Positions 45,273 to 56,425 of a DNA stretch of 64,000 nucleotides are shown here, piece by piece. The position numbers were made by a program, and so were the translations under genes. Position 1 is the stretch's first letter, and each line of letters starts with the position of its first letter. The DNA is from Capronia americana (Eukaryota > Ascomycota > Eurotiomycetes > Chaetothyriales > Herpotrichiellaceae), in the NCBI GenBank assembly GCA_016110215.1, contig JADWQD010000014.1, forward strand, positions 868,001 through 932,000, read 5' to 3'. The notes beneath the pieces are model-generated. The model searched no databases. It saw nothing but the letters and a program-made list of their open reading frames with translations, and was not told the origin of the DNA.

Positions 45273-46997
45273 TCAGAGGGCGGGATACGTAGATGCAGGA
45301 TAACCGTTCGCCAACTCGAGCTCCCGCTCTTGCTCGAACTGCCCGAAGAAGTCGACATCCTCGTCCTCATCGACCGCGGTGACGCCGAAGTTGCTGGAAG
45401 GACTTGTGCAGATGCGATCTTCTGCAGGGACATCGTCATGGACAGTCGTGCGTTCAAGATCCCGAGAGAGTAAGGTCGGGTACTCGCCGGAGGGGTAGTG
45501 GTAGGCATTGCCCTGGGAGTAGATCTCGTCACCGCAGATAGTCATCGAGGCGGACAGGATGGTACTATTGCTCTTGTCCAAGGCGTTGCTTTTGGCTGCT
45601 CTCATGCCGGTAGCACTATCAAGCTCATGCAGCGTCTGTGAGCCGATATCCATGTTCGCAACGAGGTCATCTCCGAAACCGAAGGGGAAGGGGCCTTCTT
45701 GGACAGCAGGAGTAGTAGGCACGCCGAAGCCAGTGAGACCTGCCATGGTGGAGCCACGGGGAACGCCTTTGTCGGAGCGAGGCTTGCGCTGCTTCTTCTT
45801 GAGCTGCAGGCCTTCTTCAGAAGTAGGCGCATCGGCTTTGCGCTTGTTCTCGCGAATGAAGCGCTTAGAGGCAAGCTCCAAATGCGCGGTTCGGATATGC
45901 TCCTCTAGACTAGCTTTGCTAGTGAAACTGCGGCCGCAGCCATAGACAGCAACATCTCCGCGAGCATTGATATCAGATGGAAGAGGGACAGGAGTCTTCC
46001 CACAGACAAAGTCGCGCTTGTTCTCGTGAACCGTCTTGATATGCACATTCAAGTTGCCTTTCTTGGTGAACTTCTTGCCACAACCTTCGACGGTGCATGT
46101 AAAGATTGAGGCACCTGCAGCCTTTTTCTCTGGCAGAACGCCGTGCTGGAGTTCCAAGTGGCGAGTTAATTCCCTGCTGGTGACGAAGGAAGTGGGACAG
46201 TATTGGCACATTGGCGGGTGATATTCGGCATTGTGACTTTGAAACGATGCAAATGTCGCAAAGTGAGCCTCGCGGGGTTGCCGGTCATCTTGACCTTCCG
46301 AGTTCGTAAGTATTGCTGCATTCAGCGCTTTACACTCTTCGCAGGAGAAGCGAGTGGTGTCATGCTTTGCGCGGACATGAGTGCGCAGATTCTCTGCCGT
46401 GTCATAGGCTTTGTTACAAGGTGCGCCGGTGAGGTGGTCCAATATCGTACAAGGGAAGGGCTTGATCCCCTGGTGAACAGTCAAAACGTGTCGGTCCAGA
46501 GTGTCTTGTTTACGAAAGGTCTGGTCACAGCCAGGATAGCCGCGGCATCTGAACTGTTCCTTTGCTTCATGGGTAGCGATATGACGGCGCAGTCTCGTCC
46601 CTGTTGTAAAACTTGCCTCGCATCCTTCCCATGTGCAATTGTAGTCGCGGACATGACTATGCTGATTCTTAATATGGTGCTTTAAGTGGCTGTCTCGGAG
46701 GAAGGATTTTGTGCACGGGGGATGCGGGCACTTGAAGTTGCGCTCGTTGTTGTGGGAGCGAATGTGATCTTCTAGCCGCGCTTTGCGGTCAAAGACCTTG
46801 TCGCAGTTCTCGAATGTGCATCTGTGAATTTTCTGACGACAGCGTGGGAGCTTGTCGGATGCATTGAGAGGGGGTGAGGAGGGTGCGGTGGAGGCAGGAG
46901 TGTCGGGGGCAGATTTCTTCAGTTCATCTTCGTCAAGGTCCGAGTCGAGCATGTCATAGTCCTTGTCCAACTCGTCGTCAGACTCAACGGCCCTCAT
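45273..46997 (-). CDS. transcription factor TFIIIA, nine C2H2 zinc fingers
   Basis: A single exon of 574 aa. After a 50-residue acidic/Ser-rich lead, nine C2H2 fingers run from about 58 to 390. Fingers 1-4 are regular ('HRCTFENCDKVF', 'FKCPHPPCTKSF', 'YNCTWEGCEASF', 'FRCRGYPGCDQTF'). Fingers 5, 6 and 9 carry enlarged loops. Finger 7 is 'MCQYCPTSFVTSRELTRHL' and finger 8 'FTCTVEGCGKKFTKKGNLNV'. Nine fingers with a long tail is the TFIIIA arrangement. A basic 'KRKADAPTSEEGLQLKKKQR' stretch and an acidic tail follow. The protein binds the internal control region of 5S rRNA genes to recruit TFIIIC and Pol III, and may also bind 5S RNA. It lies head to head with RPB6. Confidence 0.9.
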   Translation of the reverse strand: MRAVESDDELDKDYDMLDSDLDEDELKKSAPDTPASTAPSSPPLNASDKLPRCRQKIHRCTFENCDKVFDRKARLEDHIRSHNNERNFKCPHPPCTKSFLRDSHLKHHIKNQHSHVRDYNCTWEGCEASFTTGTRLRRHIATHEAKEQFRCRGYPGCDQTFRKQDTLDRHVLTVHQGIKPFPCTILDHLTGAPCNKAYDTAENLRTHVRAKHDTTRFSCEECKALNAAILTNSEGQDDRQPREAHFATFASFQSHNAEYHPPMCQYCPTSFVTSRELTRHLELQHGVLPEKKAAGASIFTCTVEGCGKKFTKKGNLNVHIKTVHENKRDFVCGKTPVPLPSDINARGDVAVYGCGRSFTSKASLEEHIRTAHLELASKRFIRENKRKADAPTSEEGLQLKKKQRKPRSDKGVPRGSTMAGLTGFGVPTTPAVQEGPFPFGFGDDLVANMDIGSQTLHELDSATGMRAAKSNALDKSNSTILSASMTICGDEIYSQGNAYHYPSGEYPTLLSRDLERTTVHDDVPAEDRICTSPSSNFGVTAVDEDEDVDFFGQFEQERELELANGYPASTYPAL

Positions 46998-47293
46998 CTT
47001 GACGACGGTTGCGCACCCGCGCCGAGTTTGTCTACCGTCAAACCGTCAGGATAAACTTGTCGTGACAGTAATACGAGGGGTGCAATTGGTGGTAACGAAT
47101 GGGAAAGTGTGGGGTCGCGCCGGGGGATTTTTTCTATGAATTTGACGAGGCTGGGGTTCTAGCGTGGGTCACGTGAGACAAGGCTGAGACTGCCATAGGA
47201 ATTTTTGTTTTCCGCGCGCAAACTCAAGATGCGTAATGCACTCCTCCAATCTCTTTCAAGGTCGTGTGATTCCATTCTCACTGAATCGTCACA
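46998..47293. promoter_or_regulatory. 296-bp divergent promoter shared by TFIIIA and RPB6
   Basis: The start codons of the two genes are separated by only 296 bases, so both 5' leaders and promoters lie here. A TCACGTGA palindrome (CACGTG at 47170-47175) is near the middle, flanked by a T-run (about 47126-47134). No clear TATA box was seen. Confidence 0.7.
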
Positions 47294-47947
47294 ATGTCTG
47301 ACTACGGTGGTGATGAAGGCGGGTAGGTGCTACGCTCTTTTCTAGAGCCTTTCTTTCTTCTCCTGTCCTTCGCTTGCTACTGACACGTTCCTTCCGTCCA
47401 GCTACGGCAACGACGAGCCGGATGATACCTTCTACGAGCCCGAAGAGGACCTCGACGAAGAACTCCCGCCAGATGTCGACGTCGATCAGGACGCACTCGA
47501 GGAGAGAGCGAGAGACCAGGGCGAAGAGACTGCAGAGAAAACGGTTGTGACATCTGGCGACCCAAACCAGACTGGCCAGAAGCCTTCGAGCGATGCCGAC
47601 AAGAAAATCCCTGATGAAAAGAGAACCACCACTCCCTACATGACAAAGTACGAGCGCGCCAGAGTACTCGGGACCAGGGCATTGCAGCTCAGGTAAGGCG
47701 CAGGAAGTCGTGGACTGGCGGTCGCAGAAAACTGACGGCGAAACAGCATGAATGCTCCTCCTATGGTCGACGTGTCAAACGAGACTGATCCCCTGGCTAT
47801 GGCGATCCTGGAACTGAACCAAAAGAAGATGCCTTTGATTGTCCGCCGCTACTTGCCTGATGGATGGTGAGTGATCCTGTCACATGGCTGGAAGTGTCGC
47901 TGATTTGAGTAAGGTATGAGGACTGGACCTGCGAGGAATTACTATGA
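47294..47947 (+). CDS. RPB6: RNA polymerases I, II and III shared subunit RPB6 (ABC23)
   Basis: Four exons (47294-47322, 47402-47692, 47747-47866, 47914-47947) with introns of 79, 54 and 47 nt give 157 aa, close to the 155 aa of the yeast protein. The N-terminal ~75 residues are acidic and disordered ('DDTFYEPEEDLDEELPPDVD'). The conserved core begins at 'TTPYMTKYERARVLGTRALQ', crosses the third exon as 'MNAPPMVDV' and 'LAMAILELNQKKMPLIVRR', and ends 'YLPDGWYEDWTCEELL'. Each splice keeps this alignment intact. RPB6 braces the clamp of all three nuclear polymerases. It is divergently transcribed from TFIIIA, which suggests joint control of transcription-machinery genes. Confidence 0.95.
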
Positions 47948-48771
47948 TCTTCCGATTTCACCTCTTTCTAGAGCATAGCCGACTCAGCAGAAATTCCCTC
48001 GACAACCGCATGGATGACACCCATCTCCTGTCAAATGATTGGGCAACGCGCGAGGACAATGCTCGAATCTTCCCATCTGAAGGAATCTTGTAACGCAGAT
48101 CTAGCTTGTTGCCTCTCAGAGCAACAGCGGTCCGGCGCGTGTCAGGACACGGCGTTCTACGATGGGGCGTATCTGCGGCCAAGACCATCACCATCACCAA
48201 CACCATCCACGATGTCACGTAATGGTGATCCCCTGCTGGCTCTTGAAGCCTTGGAATCCTTCTGGGCCCCCCGATCTTTCGTCCGACCAAGAACTGCCTC
48301 CAGTGTTCGTGCTTTGGGCGAATTCTGCCTTTTTGTGTCTGGCTCCTGCAGGATTAAGGCAACCCGCAGCCTCATTCTTTCCCCGCGCATACCGAAAAGG
48401 AGGGTCAGACCTATTATTGAATGAAGTCTCCTTGGCGGAATGCACGGAGTCAGAAAGCGGGAATAGCCTCTTTCGTGGTTGGTCGCTTACATGCATCTTT
48501 CTTGGACGGATGACAAAAGACGCCATAATGCTGATTGTGGGGATGCGCAACTACTGGGCACCTCGCCGAGCGCTCGCCTGGATGCCTATGAAGCATACTG
48601 GATACCACAGACCAGGTACTCGGTCGAACCACAGCCCATTGTACTGTAACTTGGGATAATGTCATGCAAACCTCATATTGAAAAGCAATTCTCGCCAGCT
48701 GCTCACTTTGTTCTTCACTTCCCAACCCACACAGTCCAGCAAACCCTCCTCCAGTCTTACACCCTGCAATC
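47948..48771. other. spacer downstream of RPB6
   Basis: About 820 bases with the RPB6 3' UTR and the promoter of the hydrolase gene. A CATCACCATCACCAACACC run is near 48185. No gene is supported. Confidence 0.4.
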
Positions 48772-49662
48772 ATGTCTTCCTCTGCACTGACCGCTGGCAA
48801 GCACACAGCAACCTTGAACGGCCTCGCCATCCACTACACCATCCTCGCCGACTCGCCGAACCTCCCACCCATCCTGGTGCACCCACCGCCGTGGGGCGTC
48901 GGCGCCGAACTGTACATCAACACCTTTGCGCGCCTCACCTCCAAATACACAGTCATCATCCCCTCCCCGCGCGGGAACGACGACTCCGACCGCCCTGCCT
49001 CGCCCGCGGAGATGTCGACCCGCCACGTCGTGTCCGACCTCGAAGCCCTGCGCGAGCATCTCGGCCTCGACCGGTTCCCTGCCCTCATAGGCCACTCCGC
49101 CGGCGGGACCGTCGCGCTAGGCTACGCGATCGCATACCCCACGCGCGTCGAACGGCTCATCCTCCTGAACTCGGACCTCCTAGGCTACCCGAGGAAGGAC
49201 GTGTCGTTCTTCCACGACGTGCTAGGCCAGTTCGTGGCGGACCCGCCGACCACCGACGCGGCCTTCCGCGCCTTCATGCTCAAGATCATGCCACTGTATT
49301 TCGCGCACCCGGAGCGCGGTGGCCCGGAGGCCTTCGCGAGCCTCTGGACGCGCGACCCCTCCCTGTGGGCCTACGGGGCGTATTACTCGGCGGATTCGGC
49401 GTCGCCGCCGGGCGAAGGCGCCCCTGGGGACGGGAACGCCAAGTGGAGACAGGTCGACGAGTTGGCCAACGTGACGGCCGCGACGCTTGTGGTGACGGGG
49501 CGCGAGGACCGCACCACGGGTGCCGAAGTGAGTGACCGGATCGCCTCCGGGGTGAAGCGGTCGAGGTTGGTCGTCGTCGACGCGTGTGGGCATTTCAGTT
49601 GGGTGGAGAGGCCGGATGTGGTGTGGGTGGTTGTGGACGAGTTCTTGGCCGAGAAGGTGTAG
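48772..49662 (+). CDS. alpha/beta-hydrolase fold protein
   Basis: A single exon of 296 aa with the whole alpha/beta-hydrolase layout. The nucleophile elbow is 'LIGHSAGGTVALGYAI' (Ser109), the acid is probably Asp246 in 'VVTGREDRTTG', and the base His274 in 'DACGHFSWVERPDVVWVVVD'. An oxyanion-loop-like 'VHPPPWGVGAELY' lies near 36-48. Size and motifs resemble proline iminopeptidase or epoxide-hydrolase-type relatives, but nothing fixes the substrate. No signal peptide, so probably cytosolic. The coding sequence is strikingly G+C-rich, especially at third positions, compared with neighbours, and it has no intron. Confidence 0.85.
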   Translation: MSSSALTAGKHTATLNGLAIHYTILADSPNLPPILVHPPPWGVGAELYINTFARLTSKYTVIIPSPRGNDDSDRPASPAEMSTRHVVSDLEALREHLGLDRFPALIGHSAGGTVALGYAIAYPTRVERLILLNSDLLGYPRKDVSFFHDVLGQFVADPPTTDAAFRAFMLKIMPLYFAHPERGGPEAFASLWTRDPSLWAYGAYYSADSASPPGEGAPGDGNAKWRQVDELANVTAATLVVTGREDRTTGAEVSDRIASGVKRSRLVVVDACGHFSWVERPDVVWVVVDEFLAEKV

Positions 49663-50389
49663 CTACGTAGCTACCATTTGTCTTGCTGGCAATCTGGTTG
49701 GGACATGCGAACTTGAGGTTGGGGGAATAACCTACGATGGGGTTCAAGCAAAGGGCAAGCAAGGGTGGTAGAGGGCAAACGGTACTCAATTATCCGTGTC
49801 ATGTCATGTTGGGGAGAAGAGAGAAGAGGATGCTCAGGGTAGCCACGCAGTGACTCGGCACGCCTGAGAGGGGGAGCTCATTAAATTACAAGTATCAAAG
49901 AAGAAGCGAGAGGAGAAAAAGAAAGCTTGGTACTCTAGCGCGTGATACCCGTCAAAGTCGACTCGAAAACCAAAGAGAACCCCCCTTGCCGCACTTTCCT
50001 TCCATGAGCAGTTGGAGTGTGTCGCCGCGTTCGTTGCTCGTTTCCTCCTGTACGACAGCTCCAAAATGTTGATTTCCAAAAGCACTTTGTCCCAATACTG
50101 TAACCTGTCCAGCGCAACACCGCGCCAATATCCCATCCCCATTGCACAGAAAAAGAAAATGCCAATAGTTGCAACATCCTGCCTTGTTCTGCTCGTCCCC
50201 AATTGCCCTGGGCATTCATGTTTCGGACTTGTTGAAAGGGCCGATCTTTCCTCACGCGGTAGCCCCAATCTGCCCATCCGCCAGGAGGATCGAAGAACAC
50301 GTTGATGCGGACATCGGAGATGACGAGTCGTAGCCATGTCGTCGAGCACACACAAGTCACAATGGATTGCGCTCCGCCTCTTGTCTAGA
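49663..50389. other. convergent spacer
   Basis: About 730 bases between the convergent hydrolase gene and the basic hypothetical gene. The open frames here are continuations of other frames of the neighbour and do not look coding. Confidence 0.4.
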
Positions 50390-51247
50390 TCATTCGAACC
50401 GAACCCGTGGCTTGCGTTGCACCATCCAAGCTTGAAGGTCGTCATCCCAGAATGAGTTCTCCGGTTCCGGCATGTGATATGGCCGAGGCTCTCTTGTTGG
50501 CATGTCGAATGATTCATAGTGTTCGTCGTAGTCATAGTCATCTTCGTCGTTCTCGCAGTAAATGTCCTCTTCCATGACTTGAACGGGTCGAACGCGCTCA
50601 AGACGGGCCCGCTGGACGGGGAGCTTTTCGACCACTCGAACTGGTCGTCGCTCGGGCCTGATGCGCTCATACGAGTGGCCTGGCGGTGGGGAGTATGTGT
50701 TGAGAGGACGGCGAACTCGAATCCGTGGTCGGGATGTTGGTGGTTGTGCTTCGTCCGAGCTGCCACTTCCTCTGCGTCTCGCACGTCCGGTGACGACATC
50801 GAAGAACAATTTGCCCCCCCTCGGCTCGACACGCATTGCATGGCGCTCTGGTTCTTCGTCACGTTCAACCAAGAGAACTTCCTTCACAACTCTTTCTCTC
50901 GGCTTGGTCTTGGTCCAGCCACCACGGTGGAGATCGCGGCCATCCTTCTTGTTCCGCACCATGACAAGTCGGCCATGTCGTGTTTCAACATAATTCCACC
51001 CTCTCTCGTACTGTTTGGCGGTCTCAATCCTCTGAAGTCGGATGAAGGGCAGCGTCTTGATTTCCTGGGCCATGGTGAAGATGCGAGCGGGGATTTTCAG
51101 GATGGGAAAAATGTCGCTAGCTGAGATGTTAAGCACTCTGACCGTTTGTCCTGTTGATTGCGGCTGCGATTGCGGCAATTGCCTTTTTGCGCGTTTGCTA
51201 GAGTTGGTGGAACAGTGCTTGCAATGGCAATCACGATGGGGAGGCAT
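50390..51247 (-). CDS. basic, Arg/Pro-rich hypothetical protein
   Basis: A single exon of 285 aa that I do not recognise. The N-terminus has a Cys/His cluster ('HRDCHCKHC', 4-12) and then a Gln/Pro-rich segment. Around 65-130 a globular-looking part contains 'IRLQRIETAKQYERGWNYVE' and further charged sequence. Residues about 150-225 are rich in Arg-Val-Arg-Pro, and 230-285 are acidic and Tyr-rich, ending 'WMVQRKPRVRFE'. There is no signal peptide or TM. The Arg-rich middle would suit RNA or DNA contact, which is inference only. The frame is uninterrupted and starts at an ATG. Confidence 0.55.
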   Translation of the reverse strand: MPPHRDCHCKHCSTNSSKRAKRQLPQSQPQSTGQTVRVLNISASDIFPILKIPARIFTMAQEIKTLPFIRLQRIETAKQYERGWNYVETRHGRLVMVRNKKDGRDLHRGGWTKTKPRERVVKEVLLVERDEEPERHAMRVEPRGGKLFFDVVTGRARRRGSGSSDEAQPPTSRPRIRVRRPLNTYSPPPGHSYERIRPERRPVRVVEKLPVQRARLERVRPVQVMEEDIYCENDEDDYDYDEHYESFDMPTREPRPYHMPEPENSFWDDDLQAWMVQRKPRVRFE

Positions 51248-52079
51248 ATCGGTGCGAGATTCTTATGCTTTAAAGGCTACAAACTCTTCTGATTGCAAAA
51301 AGTAGGGAAAGAAACATCTGAAACATCATCGCCTACCTTTGAGAGTGTGTTCAGATGCAGACTTTGGGGGATAAAGGAAATCTAAGACGAGGCTAACACC
51401 ACTAGCCATAATCGCCGAATGACTGCTTTGACTGCCTTCCACAGGTTGCATAGTCATCTGTGGGAAGGTGCATGAGTCCTGAGAAGGGCATTGTGATGTA
51501 GCATGGAACGTTGCAGACGCTCTTTGTAGAGGTCCCAAGACACAAAGACTGGACGGTTGTCTCAGCCGACTGGATTGTGGTCAGGTGGACTGTACCACAG
51601 ACAGGCCCCGCGAGGCTGAATTCATCGGACTGAGCATTCTAATTAGCGCAAGTCCAACGCAGCTTTGCCGTCGACAGGAGATTTGTTTGGAACAAAACAA
51701 ACAGAAAATGTTGAGACATTGGAAACAAGCTGGCAAAGTGACAATGGCTGTTTGAAGATGCAAGTTCAGCAACCGTGTATCCTGGTTGCCGAGAGACGCT
51801 AACCACATTGAGGAAGGTGTTGTATGATGTCATCCGGCGTTGTTCAACTTGACGCTGCACGACCCTGGCACATCATGCGGCATTGGCTTTTGCTTTTGGT
51901 TGTCAGCTGCAGGAACCAGCCTCGCACTCTTCAGAATGGAGGATCCCTGGGCAGGCTGCAAGAACCGGCAGGGACGCAGATGGAATCGTGTGACCAGAAC
52001 ACGCTTCGTTGACCCGCGTGCAGATGATGCGCCCTGTCGAGTTCATCCCCCCGTGTATCACAATTTGGACTTCTGGTTT
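51248..52079. other. spacer
   Basis: About 830 bases holding the promoter of the basic hypothetical gene and the 3' side of the lipase gene. No other gene was seen. Confidence 0.4.
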
Positions 52080-53213
52080 TTATGAGCCGGCGGCCACCTC
52101 CTGACCGGACTGGGATTCACCAACCTGAGCCACTTCAGCCTGATTCTTGACATGGGCCAAAATCCATTCTCCGACGTCCTTTGCAAACTGCTCGCCCACT
52201 CCTTCCGGCTCAGCATGGAGTTTGTGGTATGCATCAGGATATGACTTGAACGTTTTATCCTTGTTGGGGGCTTCCACGACGTTGAACAGTTGTTGAGCAG
52301 CACCGTAGGACAGAATCCGGTCTCCAGTGCCGAACGAGAACCACACGGGGCAAGGAAGTTTGGTGGTAAACCCATGTGTTGTCCGACCGTGGGATAGGTG
52401 CGACAGATCTGCCGACCTTTGCAGGAGTCCCTTGAGTCCTTCCAAGGTGCCAGTATCGTGGCAAAGCGGATCATCAATCCAGTCTTGACGGACTTTCTCC
52501 GAACGAGACATGTATGTTGCGTCTAGCTTCTGTTTGAGTTGCATGTGTGGCAGAAGCATCGAGGCCAGTTTCCCTGCTTGCACCTTCAGGGAAGACGGCT
52601 GACCAGATGAATGCATCTCGATGTAAGGTGACTCGAGGAGGAGTCCTGAGAAAGCAGGTCGATTTGAGAAATTTGACGAGGTCGAAAGCATGTAGGTGAG
52701 TGCTTCTCCTCCACCCATACTGTGGCCCATCAGAAACAGCGGCTTGCCCTGTGCTTCAGGCAGTGACGCCACATGGAGCGCGAAGTCGTGGACGTCTGAT
52801 ATCACAAGCGCTGTCGGTCCGGTGTGTCCATTGTCTGCTGGTTTCTTGCAGGAGCGGCCCCAGCCCCTTTGATCAATGCCGTACACAGCGATGTTGAATG
52901 GCGCAGAACTCAGGGTCGGAAACAAGTCATAATATGCTGACAGAGGTCAGTCAATGAGTAAGTTGCATGCGATGATTGCCCGAACCATTGATGTGGTCAG
53001 AAAACCCATGTAAGAATATCAGAACAGCTTGAGCGGCGTCGGTTGCCGGCTAGAATGTGGCTCAGTCAGTGAGTGTCTGATCATTGAAGAATATCGAGAG
53101 GTTCATGCCCAAGGCTGGGAAACATGCTTCCGGGAAGTCCGTACCTTCCAACTCTTCATGTACAACTTGGTGCCATCCCTTGTAGCAAATTCAGCTTCTG
53201 CGGTAGCAGCCAT
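52080..53213 (-). CDS. monoacylglycerol lipase-type serine hydrolase
   Basis: Three exons (53213-53145, 53049-52986, 52936-52080) with introns of 95 and 49 nt give 329 aa. Exon 1 codes 'ATAEAEFATRDGTKLYMKSW', exon 2 supplies the oxyanion motif 'LIFLHGFSDHIN', and exon 3 continues 'AYYDLFPTL' and 'VYGIDQRGWGRS'. The nucleophile elbow is 'FLMGHSMGGGEALTY' (Ser117). The Asp is in 'SFGTGDRILS' (about 250) and the His in 'DAYHKLHAEPEG' (282 or 285). These are the hallmarks of the MGL/YJU3 family, which hydrolyses monoacylglycerol to glycerol and fatty acid, usually at lipid droplets. No signal peptide. The reading is secure because the first two exons restore motifs absent from the last exon. Confidence 0.9.
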
Positions 53214-54674
53214 GGCATTTCCTGGTGTTGATTCTGAAGGAGCTGCGACAAAGCAAAATCTTCTTCGAGATACTCAAGAACACACCACATTCTCGGAAGA
53301 CGAAGACATGCGTGAATGCATAGTGTTGCACAAGTCGCGCCACTATGGCCACTCCGGAGGACCGGGCATGTGGTCTGGAATCAACTCAACGGCCGAGGCT
53401 CGTTGGGAGCGTCATTTAAAGATATTTTAAATGACAGGGGATGAAACGCGATACTCCTCGCCCACTCCTCCTGACTCCTGACATTCTCATGACGCGCGTT
53501 CCCCTTTGATCATTCATCAATCAACAACCGAGATGAGTGGCAACGGTCGAGGACCCAATTGCTAGAAAGAAGCATTGTTTCTTAACACAGTCAAGTCTAC
53601 ATTTTGCTGCTGACTCTCGGAAAACCGTGGAAAGCCATTAAAGGAGCAATTGGATAATCACCACCTGTGCAAGTCGCAACGCTTTGGCCACCGACTTTGA
53701 TTACGTAGCCTCACTCCCTCCAATCTCATACCCTTCTTGTTTGCTGGATCATATCGAGGCGTCTGCATGCATTGATCTATGCTGGTTTCGAATGTACAAT
53801 CAAACAGGCGAAAGATACTGGACTTCACCAAGGTCCAGGGACTGGGCTTGCTAAGGGAACGAGAGTTCGGAATCGCTCACTCTTCAAGGGTCGAGGAAGA
53901 ACTCAAGTTTGCATACAATGACGCGCTACAGATGCACCTGTCTGGCCGAGCTGGTATATCTTTTCGAATGAGATCATGGTTGAAGCACCCCCTTACGAGG
54001 TACAAACAGATGACTCTCTCCGCTAAGCTTTCCCTCCTCGTCTTCAGTCACCACCCACAACTGAAAGGCTCAAAAATAAAAGCCGACCATGTCCTCAGGG
54101 TGCAAAAACTCAGTTCTTTGAGAAAACCTCCTCACTATTTCTAGATGAGATGTTTTTTTGGTACTCATCCCAGGCTCAGATGATGTGACGCTCCCACTTA
54201 TAGCTTGAATCGATGACCTCTACCAGAGAGGAGATGATGAAGACTGCGGACAAGACTTACTGCTAACATCACCACAGAGAGATGCGATGCTCCCACTTAT
54301 TGCTTGATCAGACGAGCTCCTGGGAGCGGGTTGACAAGACGATGGACGAGACTTACTCGAACATGACTGCTTGGTTTTGCCACTTGAATGTGAAAGCAAA
54401 TTCGGTCGGCGAAATATATATGGCTTGATTTGGGAGATTATTATGATTGGTGCAGGTCATGTGCTCGCCAGTGAAGTTGAAGCGGTGAATGAGTCGCGGG
54501 ATGGGGAGGGAGAGCATCGTTGCTAACTGCTGGAACGGAGCCTTCAATCTCCACCTCATGTGATGAAATGGCAGCAGGTCGGGCATGAGAATGAGGCAGG
54601 TTGACATCTATCCAGTCTATCTTACTGTACCGGGGCCTGTACAGCTCTCTACCCCTTTGCTCGGCCCGCTAGAT
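53214..54674. other. gene-free spacer
   Basis: About 1.46 kb. A 121-codon frame at 53779-54144 is open but has no family feature or codon bias I can support. Two similar stretches ('gatgctcccacttattgcttga' type, about 54188 and 54289) suggest a small imperfect local duplication. Confidence 0.4.
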
Positions 54675-56204
54675 CTACTTCTCACTTTCAACCCGCCAGA
54701 CGAACACCTTCTTATCAAACCCACCGCTAACCAAGATCTCCCTGTTACTGCAATTCCTGCTCCCATCCGCCGTCTCAGCAGCTTCGAACCCTGCCCACAG
54801 CGTTCGGACTTTACTCCCGACTTCGTGCGCCTTTAGCAAGGCGACGACCTTCCCACTCTGCGTATCCACACCTCTGATCACACCATCGTCTGCGTTTACA
54901 AATACACCTTTCCCTCCAGGTCGCCAGACGACTTGGGGGTTAGAATATGGCGTCTGGGGCGCCATCGTGTTGACATGCAACATGATCGCCGCATCTTCCC
55001 GGTCCTGAATGGCCAAGGCTGCGCGTGCCTGAGCCGCCTGTGTGGGAGACAGTAACTCATCAGCGGAAGAGTTGCTGGGCCTGTAGGAGCCTGTAGGAAA
55101 GAGCAGACGGACAATCAGGAGTTTCATATGCGGGAGGTGAGACGTGGCCACGGCCAAAAGAGTCGGATCTGTTGGACAGGACGCGAGGCAAGATGGGGTA
55201 AAAGCAACCCAGGCATTTGAGTGCGGCGCGAGGTTCTGTCTACCAGTCTCCTGGACAGAGTAGGTCGTTTCGGTACTCCGCGAAGACGATGACTCAGAGG
55301 AAGTCGGCGTGATGCAGTAATAAAACAGGAACGTGGAATCTCGCCTGGAAACGATGAGATACAGGTCGCGAGTATCTGGGTGTTGCACGAGGACCATGGA
55401 TTCCGGGACCGTCGGCGTTGAGATGGTGTGAATTGGATCGCGCAGGAGTCCCGGGATAATCGGTTCGTCCTGTGTAGTAGCCCCCGCGCGTTCACTGGGC
55501 CGGAAATTCTCGACCAACTCATGTTCAGGGGCGTAGATGTGCACCTTCTGATCCCACCCTGCGGTTGCCACAATCCATTTTCCCTGCTGCGTGCGTCCGG
55601 AAACCACGTGGACAGCATATTTGAGATGGTCTCGGACTTTGTCGATCAGCTCGCCGTTTCGGCCGTGTAGCATCAGTTGTCCGGACATTGAGGTTGAAAA
55701 GACATACCCTCCCTCCAGCACACTGAGCGACAAAATCGGGCTGCCATGGGGGTTGTCGAACGCACCCCTCCACTCAAATGGCGGGTTGAGCGATATGTGA
55801 TTCCAAGTTCGATCTGCCGCAGTGACATAAATGGACGCCTCCTCTGCGTTCAAGCCATGACCGCTCACACATAGAATGTTGGATGTCACAGGGAAGTTTT
55901 CTGGCTCGACTGCCGTTGAGGGCGCCGGTAACGGCCAGCCAACATCATCGTCATTGCCTTTCTTTTCGTACGCGAGACTGGCGTCGTATTGTTTCTTCTC
56001 CTCGAGGATCTTTTCGATCGTCCAGTCGCCGGGGTTTAGCGTCACCACATCCTCGGTGAGTCCAGCTTCAGCGAGGAATGCTTTGAGAGTCTGTGAGTGT
56101 TATGAGAGGGTTTGAGCCCCGCATCTGAGAAAACACACCTCGACATAGTGGTTTGCTTTCAAGAAGCGGGCTACAATGAGCGCTGGCGAGTCTGTTGCGG
56201 GCAT
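54675..56204 (-). CDS. LisH/WD40 repeat protein
   Basis: Two exons (56204-56139, 56090-54675) with a 48-nt phase-0 intron give 493 aa. The first ~35 residues, 'SPALIVARFLKANHYVE' followed by TLKAFLAEAGL, have the spacing of a LisH dimerisation motif (leucines and Phe around a short helix pair). WD40-like blades follow: 'ISLNPPFEWRGAFDNPHGSP', 'WIVATAGWDQKVHIYAPE', 'MVLVQHPDTRDLYLIVSRRD', 'NPQVVWRPGGKGVFVNADDG' and finally 'ILVSGGFDKKVFVWRVESEK'. Such proteins are scaffolds; the partner is unknown. The C-terminal blade is the clearest. I do not recognise an ortholog name. Confidence 0.82.
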
Positions 56205-56425
56205 CTCTTGGTCGGTACGGAAAGGATTACAAAACAAGTAGGAAGAGATAGAAGTCATCTCGTGAACTCATGCATCGAACCAATCACGTGACACACGCTG
56301 GCTCGATTGAAAGGCGGTACAGTTCAAGAGATCCTCGAATCAATCGCCATTCGATTAATGGCCTTGACCCGGTATCAGTAATCTTTTGCGCCTCGCTGTA
56401 CCTGGAGCATGAACCTGGAACCACA

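Noticed and set aside
49834..50868. 344-codon frame on the minus strand overlapping the basic hypothetical gene
   Set aside because: It overlaps the better frame and has erratic composition with no recognisable segment.
53779..54144. 121-codon plus-strand frame
   Set aside because: No domain, signal or convincing codon bias; kept as a remark in the spacer entry only.
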